Source of the DNA: Bimuria novae-zelandiae CBS 107.79
Taxonomy: Eukaryota; Ascomycota; Dothideomycetes; Pleosporales; Didymosphaeriaceae
DNA length: 23,479 bases
Assembly: GCA_010015655.1 (NCBI GenBank)
Contig: ML976770.1
Span: 11,026-34,504, forward strand
Direction of reading: 5' to 3'
Positions 10,914-19,100 of this stretch are shown here, piece by piece. Numbering within the stretch: position 1 is the first letter of the stretch; each line of letters opens with the position of its first letter. A program made the position numbers and the translations under genes. The notes beneath the pieces are model-generated. The model ran no database searches, had not been told where the DNA came from, and saw only the letters and a program-made list of their open reading frames with translations.

Positions 10914-11905
10914 GGTTAGTAGTTATAACACTCTTAAGCGTAGTGCTATACCACTCCTAAAGGTACATCTAGTAAGCTTATGTGGTGTTAAAGTACGTGC
11001 GTAGCTTGTTAAGCATTGTATTATAAGTAAGCGTAAGCGCCTAGGGAGTAATGTAATCGTAGTAATACTAAAGCGCTTAGTTAGTAAGCATAACAGAGAG
11101 TGCCATTTTATACTACTTATCCTTATTAATCCTAACCTTAGTATAGAGGTTATTAAACACCTTGATCTTCGTCTTAAGGATATTGTATTTGTCACCTAAA
11201 TACTTCTACTCCGGCGTGTATAACTTAGTAAGGTTAGTAAGCAAATAAGAGTTATTCTGCATAGGCGTAAATCTAGGTTATAATAATAATAATAATCTTC
11301 CACCTAGCGGAGCTCGCTACTACTACTATTATTCTTTATTATCTGCGATCTAGTGGCACTTAAAGCCTTCGCAAAGCCTTATAAGCTTAAGATGCTTAGC
11401 GGGCCATTTTAGGACGGCGGTTAATATAAGGAGTTCTACGAATTAGTTAGGGAGATTATTACTATTACCTTACTTAATATAGATGCCTTGCTAGTAGAGG
11501 AGCTCTTTAAGTGCTTTTTAGATGCGCTTATTAATGCTGTTAAAGAGATCGCGGGTGAAATTCTCGAAATACTCCTTAAACTTAAGTAGTAAAAACAGGT
11601 TAAATATGTTATCTTCTTCTACCTGTATTATCTAGTTAATAACTGTAGTGTTAAGTTTGTCTGTATTAACGGTGGCGTTAGCGATGTTAAAATCTTGGTT
11701 AGCGTACTAGTCCTTATAGATTATTTTATCTAGGTACTACGAGCGATCCTTTGTTTAGGTGTACTTTATAATAGTGTTTTAGATATGGGCCTGTAATTAG
11801 TGTAATTTAATAAGAGTTGGCGTGGTTGACGCAAATCTCCTTCCGAACTAAGCCTTAGTAGGGATAATCCAGGCGGAGAGATCCTTTAAATACGAGGCGC
11901 CGCTG
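10914..11905 (-). pseudogene. Copia-1 gag relic, 5' part
   Basis: On the minus strand the frame includes VEEDNIFNLFLLLKFKEYF near 11570-11625, then KALKELLY, LPN-stop-FVELL and AVLKWPAKHLKLIRLCEGF near 11350-11420. It continues with YNILKTKIKVF near 11160-11190 and ends with a MYLQEWYSTTL-like block next to the insertion site (now MYL-stop-EWYSTTLKSV). The last block parallels the LYLSK-stop-RITTL end of Copia-3 gag, so the two elements belong to one clade. The gag start cannot be fixed. The region 11800-12097 is less mutated and holds the leader and probable N-terminus. The 90-codon minus frame at 11195-10923 is a frame-shadow of this gag. Confidence 0.72.
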
Positions 11906-12084
11906 ATCCTAATACAGGATAGCAGTGAGCTTGTCGTACCTGTACTTCGCACTAGCGATGCTGTATCCTGGGCCTTGGTAGGGGAGGAGGCATGCGCTAA
12001 CCGCTTCTATCGCCAGAATACTTAGCCTAAAACGTGCGCTGAGATTCCCTGTACATAGTATATCTTGCCAATCTGTGGTGTAGC

Positions 12085-12097
12085 AACCACTAATTAG
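12085..12097 (-). other. Putative primer-binding region of Copia-1
   Basis: Just inside the 5' LTR the minus strand reads CTAATTAGTGGTT. TGG could pair with the CCA end of a tRNA. The same 13 bases, with one transition (CTAATCAGTGGTT), follow the Copia-3 5' LTR at 17345-17357, so the site is conserved between related elements. The primer tRNA was not identified. Confidence 0.5.
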
Positions 12098-12339
12098 TGT
12101 TAATACGGCAATAGGCTGTTGGATCAAGACTTCGTTACAATAATGTAGTATTAATTTGATTCTTAATTGCAGATCTATTGTGGTGGGCTATTATAAGAAG
12201 TATTTATTAAGCGTGGTTTGTCCCTTACTAGCCTAATTAGGACTAGCGCAACAAACCACAGGCAAACTACGTAATAAACTATAGGTAAACTACATAGCGG
12301 TAAAAGCCGTAGCAGTATTGCGCAGGTTTAAAGCCAATA
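12098..12339 (-). repeat. 5' LTR of Copia-1 (242 bp)
   Basis: Begins TGTTAATACGG on the plus strand and ends GCCAATA, where the final CA has become TA. Same length as 1237-1478, with only transitions between the two. It abuts Gypsy protease sequence directly at 12340. Confidence 0.92.
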
Positions 12340-12359
12340 GCATTAACGATAATTAATTT

Positions 12360-12680
12360 AGATTATTTAACCTTTAGATTTATATTAAAAAAATTTATAA
12401 TAAAAGCCCACCTACAGCGCAAGAACCTACCCTATTTACGAGAGGTTATTAGTATTAGAGGCATGCGACTCTTCGTACGCGAAGTAGTCTAATTAAAAGT
12501 AGATATTAATAGCTATATAGAATTAATGTAGCTATATGTCTTACTTAACGACGGGTCGTACGACCTAATCCTCGGCCTAACCTAAATAAAGAAGAATAGG
12601 GTTAAACTAGCCCCGGCGAAGAAATTAATCTAGATTAGAAGTTCGGGCACCCGCATCTGTAACCAAGAAGGCAAGAAACT
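12360..12680 (+). pseudogene. Gypsy aspartyl protease relic
   Basis: The frame gives FILKKFIIKAHLQRKNLPYL, then REVISIRGM from about 12385, then LLNDGSYDLILGLT near 12535-12580, the conserved hydrophobic-G motif of retropepsins (usually ILGLPW). KLAPAKKLI follows. The catalytic DSGA box should lie at about 12355-12375; the sequence there reads LDYLTFR and is damaged or cut by the LTR junction. The domain normally cleaves the Gag-Pol polyprotein. Confidence 0.7.
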
Positions 12681-12889
12681 ATTAATAAAGCTCTAAGGGA
12701 TATTAGCTACAGCCTTTATAGCCCTAGATTAGCGTAATTAATGCCTAGAAAACGGGGCCAAGGTGTTTTCCGTGTTAATAAAAGATATATAGAAGGCGTT
12801 AACCCGCAAGCTAAAGGTAAACCCACAAAAGTTACTACCTAAAGCTTTTAAAAACTTATGGCGTATCTTTTGCAGGAAACAAGCTAACA

Positions 12890-13720
12890 AGCTCCCCTTG
12901 CACCGTGGACCTAGAGTGAATCTTTTTATCCCTCTTGTAAAAAAAGATGGTGAGACCCTAGAGATCCCTTATAGCCCTCTATTTAATATGTCTCGCGAAG
13001 AGTTGCTCGTCCTTTAAAAAGAGCTTACTAAATACTTAGATAAAGGCTTTATTTAAGTAAGTAAGTCTAGCGCCGCCGCCCTAGTATTATTTACTAAGAA
13101 ACCTAGCGGAGGACTACGCTTCTATGTTAATTATTAAGCCCTAAACGCTATCTCGAAGAAGGACTAGTACCCTCTACTATTAATTAGCGAGACCCTTTAG
13201 CTCCTCGCGAAGGCTAAATAGTTTAGTAAACTTAACGTAATCTAAGCCTTCTATAAGCTTTAGATAGTAAAAGGCGAGGAATAGAAGACGGCGTTTAGAA
13301 CCTAATTTAGTCTCTATAAGTAGCTAGTAGTTTCTTTTAGCCTAGCTAACGCGCTAAGTACGTTCTAGCGGTATATTAACTAGGTGCTAAGGGAGCACCT
13401 CGACGACTACTGCTTGGCGTATATAGATAACGTTCTTATCTTCTCTAGTGGCAGCTAAAAAGACTATGAAGAGAAAGTACATACTATAATTTAGAAGTTA
13501 GGGGCCGTAGGACTGCACTTAGATATTAAGAAATCTAAATTCTACGTTAAAAAGACTAAGTACCTTAGATTTATTATAAAAGTTGACAAGGGCGTAAGCA
13601 TAGACCTAGATAAAATCTAGGCAATTTAAGAATAGGAGCTACTAACTTTAGTAAAGGGAGTCTAGAGCTTTATAGGCTTCGCAAACTTCTATTAGAGATT
13701 TATATAAGACTTCTCTAGCA
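12890..13720 (+). pseudogene. Gypsy reverse transcriptase relic
   Basis: The frame begins with NKLPLHRGPRVNLFIPLVKK, then PYSPLFNMSREELLVL near 12967-13015 and LDKGFI. FTKKPSGGLRFYVNY follows near 13090-13135 (VDY is usual, so Asp became Asn), then FSKLNVI (LDV usual), KTAFRT and FSLANALSTF. The polymerase box reads YIDN at about 13420-13431 in place of YIDD. Thus three positions that are normally Asp, including catalytic ones, are Asn. After it come GLHLDIKKSKFYVKKTKYL, and FIGFANFY near 13670-13690, the connection to RNase H. Stops are frequent. This is the clearest Ty3/Gypsy RT motif series in the window. Confidence 0.9.
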
Positions 13721-13839
13721 TAGTAAGCCCCCTTATAAAGCTTACTAGTAAAGGAGCAGAATTTATTTAAGGATAAGAGTAGCAGCACGCATTTAACTTC
13801 CTAAAGACGGCGTTCTATACGGACCCCGCGCTGGCCCAC

Positions 13840-14230
13840 TTCGACCCTAAACGAAAATTAGTACTAGAAGCAAACGCCTCTGGCTAGTCGATCGGGGGAT
13901 GGTTCTCCTAGTACGATAATAACGGGATTCTGCGCCTGGTGGCTTACTTCTTAGCGAAGAATAGCCTGGCAGAATGTAACTACGCTATCTATAATAAAGA
14001 GATACTTACAGTTATTAAATACGTAGATAAATAGGACTATATATGTTAAGTAGTAAAGCACCTTACAGTCTACACTAATTATAAGAACCTTACGTATTTC
14101 GCTACTAAACGAAGGTTGGACGAACGACACGTTTAGTAGGCAGACACACTTAGCTATATTAATATAACGTTTGTATATAGACTAGGGTTAGTAAACTCTA
14201 GGGCGAACGCCCTCTCCCGGAGGGACTAAG
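13840..14230 (+). pseudogene. Gypsy RNase H relic
   Basis: The frame gives HFDPKRKLVLEANASG near 13835-13885, where TDASG is usual and Asp has become Asn. It continues with [17 protein letters not shown], then [19 protein letters not shown] near 13970-14030 with the second acidic residue (Glu) retained. LTVYTNYKNLTYF carries the third position (TDHKNL usual). It closes with LGLVNSRANALSRRD near 14185-14228 (ADALSR usual). The domain degrades the RNA template. Several stops and Asp-to-Asn changes make it inactive. Confidence 0.88.
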
Positions 14231-14579
14231 ACCTGCTAAAGGACAGCGGAGATAATAAATTAAAGTTAAGGCACTTTACGCTTCTTTAAGAGACTACTAG
14301 GAGAAATAGCTTAAAGTCTTTTATCCCCTAAACACCTACTACTATAGAGGAACCTAACTATACTAAAGTAGACAAGGACCTAGTGCTCGCTTACTTAATA
14401 CGCCCTAAACTACCCACATTAACCCTTTAAGGAGGCAATAGCCCTGCCAAGCGACGCGAACCAGACTTTAATACTATATAGTAAGAGGCAGAACGCGATA
14501 AAGACAGTGCGTATAGCGAGATAAAGGCCTGTGTTAAGAACGGGCTTAGGAAGTTCGAACCTAGGTAGAAGTTATCCGT

Positions 14580-15960
14580 CAGTATCTCGGAATGTAGTAT
14601 AGATAACCAAGGGTACCTACGCTACAGGTCAAGACAATAGGTACTAGAATTGGAACCTCTACGGACGAAGCTAATAGCGGTCGCGCATAGTTCCCCAGCT
14701 TTAGGACACTTAGGACGAGAAAACACCTATAAGATCCTCGCTCGAGACTACTTCTTCCCGGGGATGTCTAACCAAGTGAGGCAGTACATCAAGAACTGTA
14801 ATGTCTGTGGAAGAACCAAACCATGGAGAGAAGTAAAACAGGGCCTGCTAAAGCCCTTACTACTACCTAAACAAGGATAGAAGGATATTACAATAGACTT
14901 TATTACTACCCTACCCAAGAGCGATGGCTACACGAATATTATAGTAATTATAGATAGACTTAGCAAGGACCCTAAGTTTATCAGTCTCTTAAATCTTAAT
15001 ATACCTACGGTCACGACAGCGTTCCTTTAATACTAGGTAGTAGACTACTTCTTCCCCTCCTCCATTACATCAGACCGCGGGGGACAATTCGTGAGCGAAT
15101 TTTGGACTACACTCTATGAACAAGCAGGTATCGACCGAAGACTGTCTATAGTAAAGCACCCGGAGACAGATGGGTAGATAGAACGAATAAACTCTGTCCT
15201 TAAAGCCTACCTCCGGGCGTACTATAACTAGCAATAGGACGATTAGATAAAGTAGCTTCCTATAGCCTAGATAGCTATTAAAGGGCGAGAAGCTATATTA
15301 ACGGGAGTTAGCCCGTTTTTCCTATCCCATGGCTAGAATGTTAAACTAGTTAAGAACTTTAGGGCACGGAAATTAGCCTTAAAGCTTAGAACTGACGCAA
15401 AGAAGGCCGCGAAGGTAATAATAAAAAAATTAAAAAGGTTTTTAACTTTGCTTAGGTAAAAATAGTAATAGCCTAATAAGAATAAGAGCGCCTGGCAAAC
15501 TGTTAACGTAAGAATGCTCTAATCTTAAAGGAAAAAGATAAGGTGTACCTAAAGTATAGGGACTACCTCTAAAACTAACGTCTAAGTAAGAAGCTTAACT
15601 AGAAGTAAAGAAAGTTTACTATAAAGAAGGTAATAAACTCTTACGTAGCGGAACTAGACGTCCCGCTAAACATGCACCTAAGGTTCTACGTAGACAGGCT
15701 AAAGTTAGCCTTGTTAAACCCTCTCCTTAGCTAAACTACTAATAACGCCCAGCCCGAAGTAATTATAATAGAAGAGGGGGAAGAGGAGTATAGTGTAGTT
15801 AATATATATAAAGAACGCTAGTCCCGTAAAGGCAAGAGGGTAGAATACCTAGTATAATAGGAAAACTACTCTTAAAGAATTTAAGAACCTTGTGGGAACC
15901 TTAACTAAGCTACTACGTTAGACTATTAAAAGAAGTTTACTAAGCCACATCGAAATTGCA
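14580..15960 (+). pseudogene. Gypsy integrase relic with C-terminal chromodomain
   Basis: A 77-codon open run at 14650-14880 carries the H2C2 zinc-binding domain: AHSSPALGHLGRENTYKIL, FFPGMSNQVRQYI, then CNVCGRTKPWR. The catalytic core follows, with ITIDFITTLP near 14890-14915 (first Asp kept) and ITSDRGGQFVSEFW near 15064-15105 (second Asp at 15073-15075). The Glu at 15181-15183 is 36 codons on, so all three D,D35E residues survive despite stops between them. The C-terminus gives KKVINSYVAELDVP near 15630-15665, then EYSVVNIYKER at about 15785 and KGKRVEYLV with QWENYS partly converted to stops, a chromodomain typical of fungal chromoviruses that steers insertion to marked chromatin. In chromoviruses this tail reads histone methylation; here that is family knowledge only. 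Confidence 0.9.
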
Positions 15961-17086
15961 ACAGAAAACTCCTAATAGGATTCTATCGCGATATTCCCTA
16001 AATTAGCTTCTATTAGGGCCTAAAGGAGGCTCTACGATGCCTGCCTCGCTAAGCTAAAGAACTTAGCTAGACAAAGGTGTCTAAGATAAGGGTAGGAATA
16101 ATATTATTAGGGGATAAAGTTAAGTATTAGGGAAGGAAGTTAAGAAGGAATCCTAAGAGAGTAACTTAGAAAACCTTTAAAACTACTAGGGATAATAAGG
16201 GGACTAAATAATTCTTATAGTAGTAAGGGATAACCCTTACGAAAGAAGTAAGCTTTAGAAGCAAACTAAAGTAAGAAGGAGAGAGAAACTAGGCAAGAGG
16301 GGTATCTTTAGTTACTAAAGAAATAGTAAAACCCTCCTTAATAACGTTTAGGTCCACTTCTCCGCCCTCTAATACACTACTAGGGTTAGGGAAGCTATTA
16401 TCCTCCTTACTTAGGTACTCCTTAATTACAATAGCCTAAAGCCGCTGGCGCAAGCCCTAGTAGGCTTAAGTAGGCATATTAGCTCCCGCAAGGACATTGT
16501 CTATTATCTAGAGACTATCTATTACGATGCCCTTGTCCACCACCACGAACTTGCTAGAGAGCTATATAATGTTAGCCTTAGAAGATAGCTTCGTTATCTA
16601 AAAAGAACTTATAAAAGGGTTCTTACACTCTTAACAGAATGCTTCTTAAGTTAGTAGCTAGGCAACCGCGACGGAGACGGGCCTTCCTCTATCTTATTAT
16701 TAGAGTTAGTAGCACGCCTCTAACGCTTAGGCGTCCTTATTACGTAGCTATTACGCGAAGGGCTAGCTATCTTATTAAAATAGTAAGGGGAATTAGGTCG
16801 CGAAGTTAAGGAAGACTAGGTTAAAAGTAAGATATTACAGCGCACGAAGTTAAGCTAAGAAAAAAAAGAGAGCTTAAAAGAGTAAGGTCTAGAAGCTAAG
16901 TAAGAAGTAATTTTATGTATATAATAATAAGTAAATGCACTAGCGCGAACACACTATCGTAGTAACTACTTATAGTAAGGATATAAAATTAGACACGCAA
17001 GAATAGAACTAGTAAGAGGTTTATAATGGTGAGAGGATTGCAAGCAGATAATAAAATAACTATAAAGCTACATAAATAAGATAAGA
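15961..17086 (+). other. Unassigned RIP-affected stretch with one short coherent frame
   Basis: About 1.1 kb between the Gypsy chromodomain and the Copia-3 LTR. No known domain or LTR pair was recognised. In the plus strand 16415-16585 is open for 57 codons (including SRHISSRKDIVYYLETIY and HHHELARELYNVSLRR). After one TAG that could be a former Gln it continues to about 16650 (LRYLKRTYKRVLTLLTECF). It looks helical and could be a piece of a degraded protein. The opposite strand is also fairly open over 16130-16500, so strand is uncertain. The Gypsy 3' UTR or 3' LTR may be hidden here. Confidence 0.35.
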
Positions 17087-17091
17087 CGCGG
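17087..17091. repeat. CGCGG flank of the Copia-3 5' LTR (possible target duplication)
   Basis: The 5-mer just outside the 5' LTR. The 5-mer just outside the 3' end of the inverted LTR at 22271 is CCGCG on the plus strand, which is CGCGG in element orientation, so the two read as a matching target duplication. Confidence 0.5.
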
Positions 17092-17344
17092 TGTCTGCAC
17101 AGCCTCGCCTTCCGTACTAAGGGAACTGTGTAACGCTATCATACCCCTGTACCCCCTTACTTCTAGTTAACCTAATACTGTACCGAAACCCCTTTGCCTC
17201 TACACCACCTGGTACTCTATCACATCTACAAGAACTAGAAGGAAGGTATATAGAACTATTATAGCACATATATAAGACAAGACAGACACCAGATACTAAA
17301 GACAGAGAGTTACTTGTTTATTCCTTACTACCTGTGAACCAACA
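17092..17344 (+). repeat. 5' LTR of Copia-3 (253 bp)
   Basis: Starts TGTCTGCACAG and ends GAACCAACA. It matches the reverse complement of 22271-22522 over its full length with roughly 16 differences, mostly transitions but including a G/C transversion and a 1-base indel. It is followed by a primer-binding region, which marks it as a 5' LTR. It is much less RIP-altered than the gag and pol next to it. Confidence 0.92.
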
Positions 17345-17357
17345 CTAATCAGTGGTT
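17345..17357 (+). other. Putative primer-binding region of Copia-3
   Basis: CTAATCAGTGGTT directly follows the LTR and matches the corresponding site of Copia-1 with one transition. TGG may pair with a tRNA CCA end. Confidence 0.55.
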
Positions 17358-17364
17358 ACCCTCA

Positions 17365-17380
17365 CAGTCAATGCTATAAG
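17365..17380. repeat. 16-bp target-site duplication of the SINE-like insert, left copy
   Basis: CAGTCAATGCTATAAG, identical to 17790-17805. A duplication of this length is typical of target-primed reverse transcription rather than of LTR or DNA transposons. Confidence 0.7.
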
Positions 17381-17789
17381 TAGTAGTAGTAGTAGTAGTA
17401 TTGGTTTTACGTCCTATGTAACCTCCCAGGGGGTATGTAGACGTGCCCTGCACTTAGTAAGGGCCACTTATGCTAGTGCTACCGCTGCTATAGGAGCGGC
17501 CTCTCTTGCTGCTGTCCCTCTCCAGATAGAGGCGACTCAGCTGTTTAATCTGGCCTTTGTGTGACAATAGTGGGAAAAGGGGTGGCCTTCTAGCTGCCCC
17601 CAGTCCTGTACAGAAGCATGCCAAGACTTATTAGAGGTAAGGAAAGATATATACACGCATATAGGTATACAAAAGAGAGAGCTGAGTCTTATATAGTAGA
17701 TACCCTAGCAAGTTGTAAGTAGGTAGCGTATCTACTTCGCCTAAAGCGAGGGTTTGCGTCCGCTCGCCCATGACGTAGTTGGCCAGTTG
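17381..17789 (-). mobile_element. SINE-like (or truncated LINE) insertion with TAG-repeat tail, 409 bp
   Basis: The insert lies between perfect 16-bp direct repeats inside the Copia-3 leader. Read on the minus strand it begins CAACTGGCCAACTACG and ends in a 20-base CTA/TAC trinucleotide tail that abuts the duplication. This arrangement (head, simple-repeat 3' tail, long target duplication) fits a non-LTR retroelement. Near the head, TGGCCAACTACG loosely resembles a pol III A box and GGACGCAAACCC loosely resembles a B box about 30 bases on, but neither is a clear match. A GCGAG/CTCGC hairpin lies between. There is no RIP damage: base composition is balanced. The 71-codon plus frame at 17352-17564 crosses the duplication border and is not a gene. 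A 5'-truncated LINE end is the main alternative. Confidence 0.6.
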
Positions 17790-17805
17790 CAGTCAATGCT
17801 ATAAG
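17790..17805. repeat. 16-bp target-site duplication of the SINE-like insert, right copy
   Basis: CAGTCAATGCTATAAG, identical to 17365-17380. Collapsing the two copies restores a continuous Copia-3 leader. Confidence 0.7.
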
Positions 17806-18090
17806 AGATAACCACAGACAGCAAGGAGAACTAGAAGAGACATGATAAGGGGTATAGCAATACCCTAAACCGTGTGCTAACGAGACCCTAAGCGTTTACC
17901 TAGGTCTTTGCATCTATTACGCCTTCGCCAAAAGCTCGCGCGTCGTAGCCTACCACTAAGCAATAAGGACTCTAAGCGTTTACCTAAGTCCCTGTCTATT
18001 ACGCTCTATAGTACCCGCCGCTAATAGTACTATTAATTAACCTGCGTCTTACTCTCTTAAAGAGACGCCTTACGACCCCTAAATCGCTTT
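17806..18090 (+). other. Copia-3 leader with an imperfect internal duplication
   Basis: No protein motif was recognised. CTAAGCGTTTACCTA occurs at 17888-17902 and 17972-17986, and the similarity extends on both sides (a following TCTATTACGC block), suggesting a diverged tandem duplication of about 84 bp. A GGGTAT/ATACCC hairpin sits near 17850-17865. The region carries moderate RIP. Confidence 0.45.
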
Positions 18091-19100
18091 CCTATAATAC
18101 CTTTCACTAACTATCTCACGAAGGAAGAACAGGCGCTTATTAATAAGGATAGCTAGGGCTAGCCCCTTAATATTAATAAGAATATAGATATTACGAAAAT
18201 TAATATAAAGAGTGTAAACATATACATCCTCTTCTACTACCAAATCTCCCGAAATAAAGAATAGGAGGACTATGAGCTATAGGAGCAGATAACTATTATC
18301 TTTAAAGGATAGTTAAAAGAACTCTTTAATAAAGGTAATAAATCTCTTATTACTAAATTCCGAGACCACCTACGCAAGCAAGGCGTCTTTATAGCCAAGA
18401 ATAGCAAGTTAATTACCTACAATATCGCAGAAGCGCTGCAAGGCGACTATTATAAATAGACTAATAAAGAGGTTGCTTACTAGCTTAAAATAAACAAGAG
18501 GTTTAACTCGCGCTTTAATCCAAATCTTACGACATTACCTCTATACAATACGCCTCTATTATAGTAATCTTCTTAATAACCCTCTACGCACCTTGCTTTT
18601 CCTTAACTAGCTCTAATAGCACGCACTGTCTACTAACTTATACCTCTACTAAAATAGTAGCCTACTATATACCTGCCCCCTTATTAGCAGCACAACGCGC
18701 CTTTATCCTCTACGCAGCAGCTAAACCAGTATAATACGTATAACCCCTATTAGTAGCACGAAAGCCCTACAGACGCCACACGTCTTAACAACACATATTA
18801 ACTTATTACAGACCTCTGCAAGCTATACGACAATAAAAAGCGCTTTAGAGGTAAGCTATATAACGTGTTTAATACTAAATTTAGAATCTTTTAAGACAAT
18901 TGCAGCAAGATAGGGCTACCTAAGTAACACTAGAATTAAGCTTTTTCTATTATGCTAAAAGATAGAGCGTTTAACTACTACTATAACCGCCTCGCGGGTC
19001 AGGGCTATAATCTTAAGATAATAATAGGTATAATAAAGAGCCACTTCTATAATAAGGAGAATTGTTAATTATACCTTAGCAAGTAGAGAATAACCACGCT
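18090..19100 (+). pseudogene. Copia-3 gag relic
   Basis: The frame gives KEEQALINKD near 18120 and, after stops, LKELFNKGNKSLITKFRDHL near 18315-18375. It continues with RKQGVFIAKNSKLITYNIAE and ALQGDYY near 18380-18455. A Gln/Tyr/Pro-rich middle follows. The C-terminal part gives KDRAFNYYYNRLAGQGYNLK near 18958-19015, KSHFYNKENC and LYLSK-stop-RITTL. This matches the end of Copia-1 gag in layout. The gag then runs in frame into integrase sequence at about 19095-19105, so its zinc-knuckle region is missing. Start codon not determined; many stops at Gln and Trp codons. Confidence 0.72.

Larger units (their letters stand above)
1237..12339 (-). mobile_element. Copia-1: Ty1/Copia LTR retrotransposon, RIP-degraded, interrupted by a second Copia
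   Basis: Two 242-bp LTRs in direct orientation (1237-1478 and 12098-12339) bound the element. On the minus strand it reads 5' LTR, gag, zinc knuckle, protease, integrase, RT, RNase H, polypurine tract, 3' LTR, the Ty1/Copia order. A 5280-bp Copia-2 plus its 5-bp target duplication sits inside gag, so the original element was about 5.8 kb. The flanking 5-mers (ACTTT at 1232-1236, GCATT at 12340-12344) do not match, and the two sides belong to different elements (Fot1 on the left, Gypsy on the right). The current arrangement is therefore probably not a simple insertion. All pol frames carry many stops. Confidence 0.9.
12340..15960 (+). mobile_element. Ty3/Gypsy chromovirus relic, 5'-truncated
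   Basis: Plus-strand pol in Gypsy order: protease, RT, RNase H, integrase, chromodomain. Gag and the 5' LTR are absent, because the sequence starts within the protease exactly at the Copia-1 LTR border. No 3' LTR could be recognised to the right, so the true 3' end is unknown and may lie in the unassigned stretch up to 17086. Stops at Gln and Trp codons throughout show RIP. Between domains, 14230-14580 holds the degraded spacer upstream of the integrase zinc finger. Confidence 0.88.

Noticed and set aside
10923..11195. 90-codon minus-strand frame rich in Leu and Arg
   Set aside because: It is in a shifted frame of the Copia-1 gag relic. The correct frame shows gag motifs, whereas this frame has no family features.
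11909..12127. 72-codon minus-strand frame
   Set aside because: It begins inside the Copia-1 5' LTR and covers the leader. The reading frame does not carry into the gag motifs downstream, so it is probably chance in a less mutated stretch.
17352..17564. 71-codon plus-strand frame after the Copia-3 LTR (Ser-repeat near the start)
   Set aside because: It starts in the primer-binding region, crosses the 16-bp duplication border and the TAG repeat (read as poly-Ser), and lies within the SINE-like insert. It is not a gene.
17740..17789. A tRNA gene at the head of the SINE-like insert
   Set aside because: A hairpin and weak box-like motifs are present, but no complete cloverleaf could be folded by eye.
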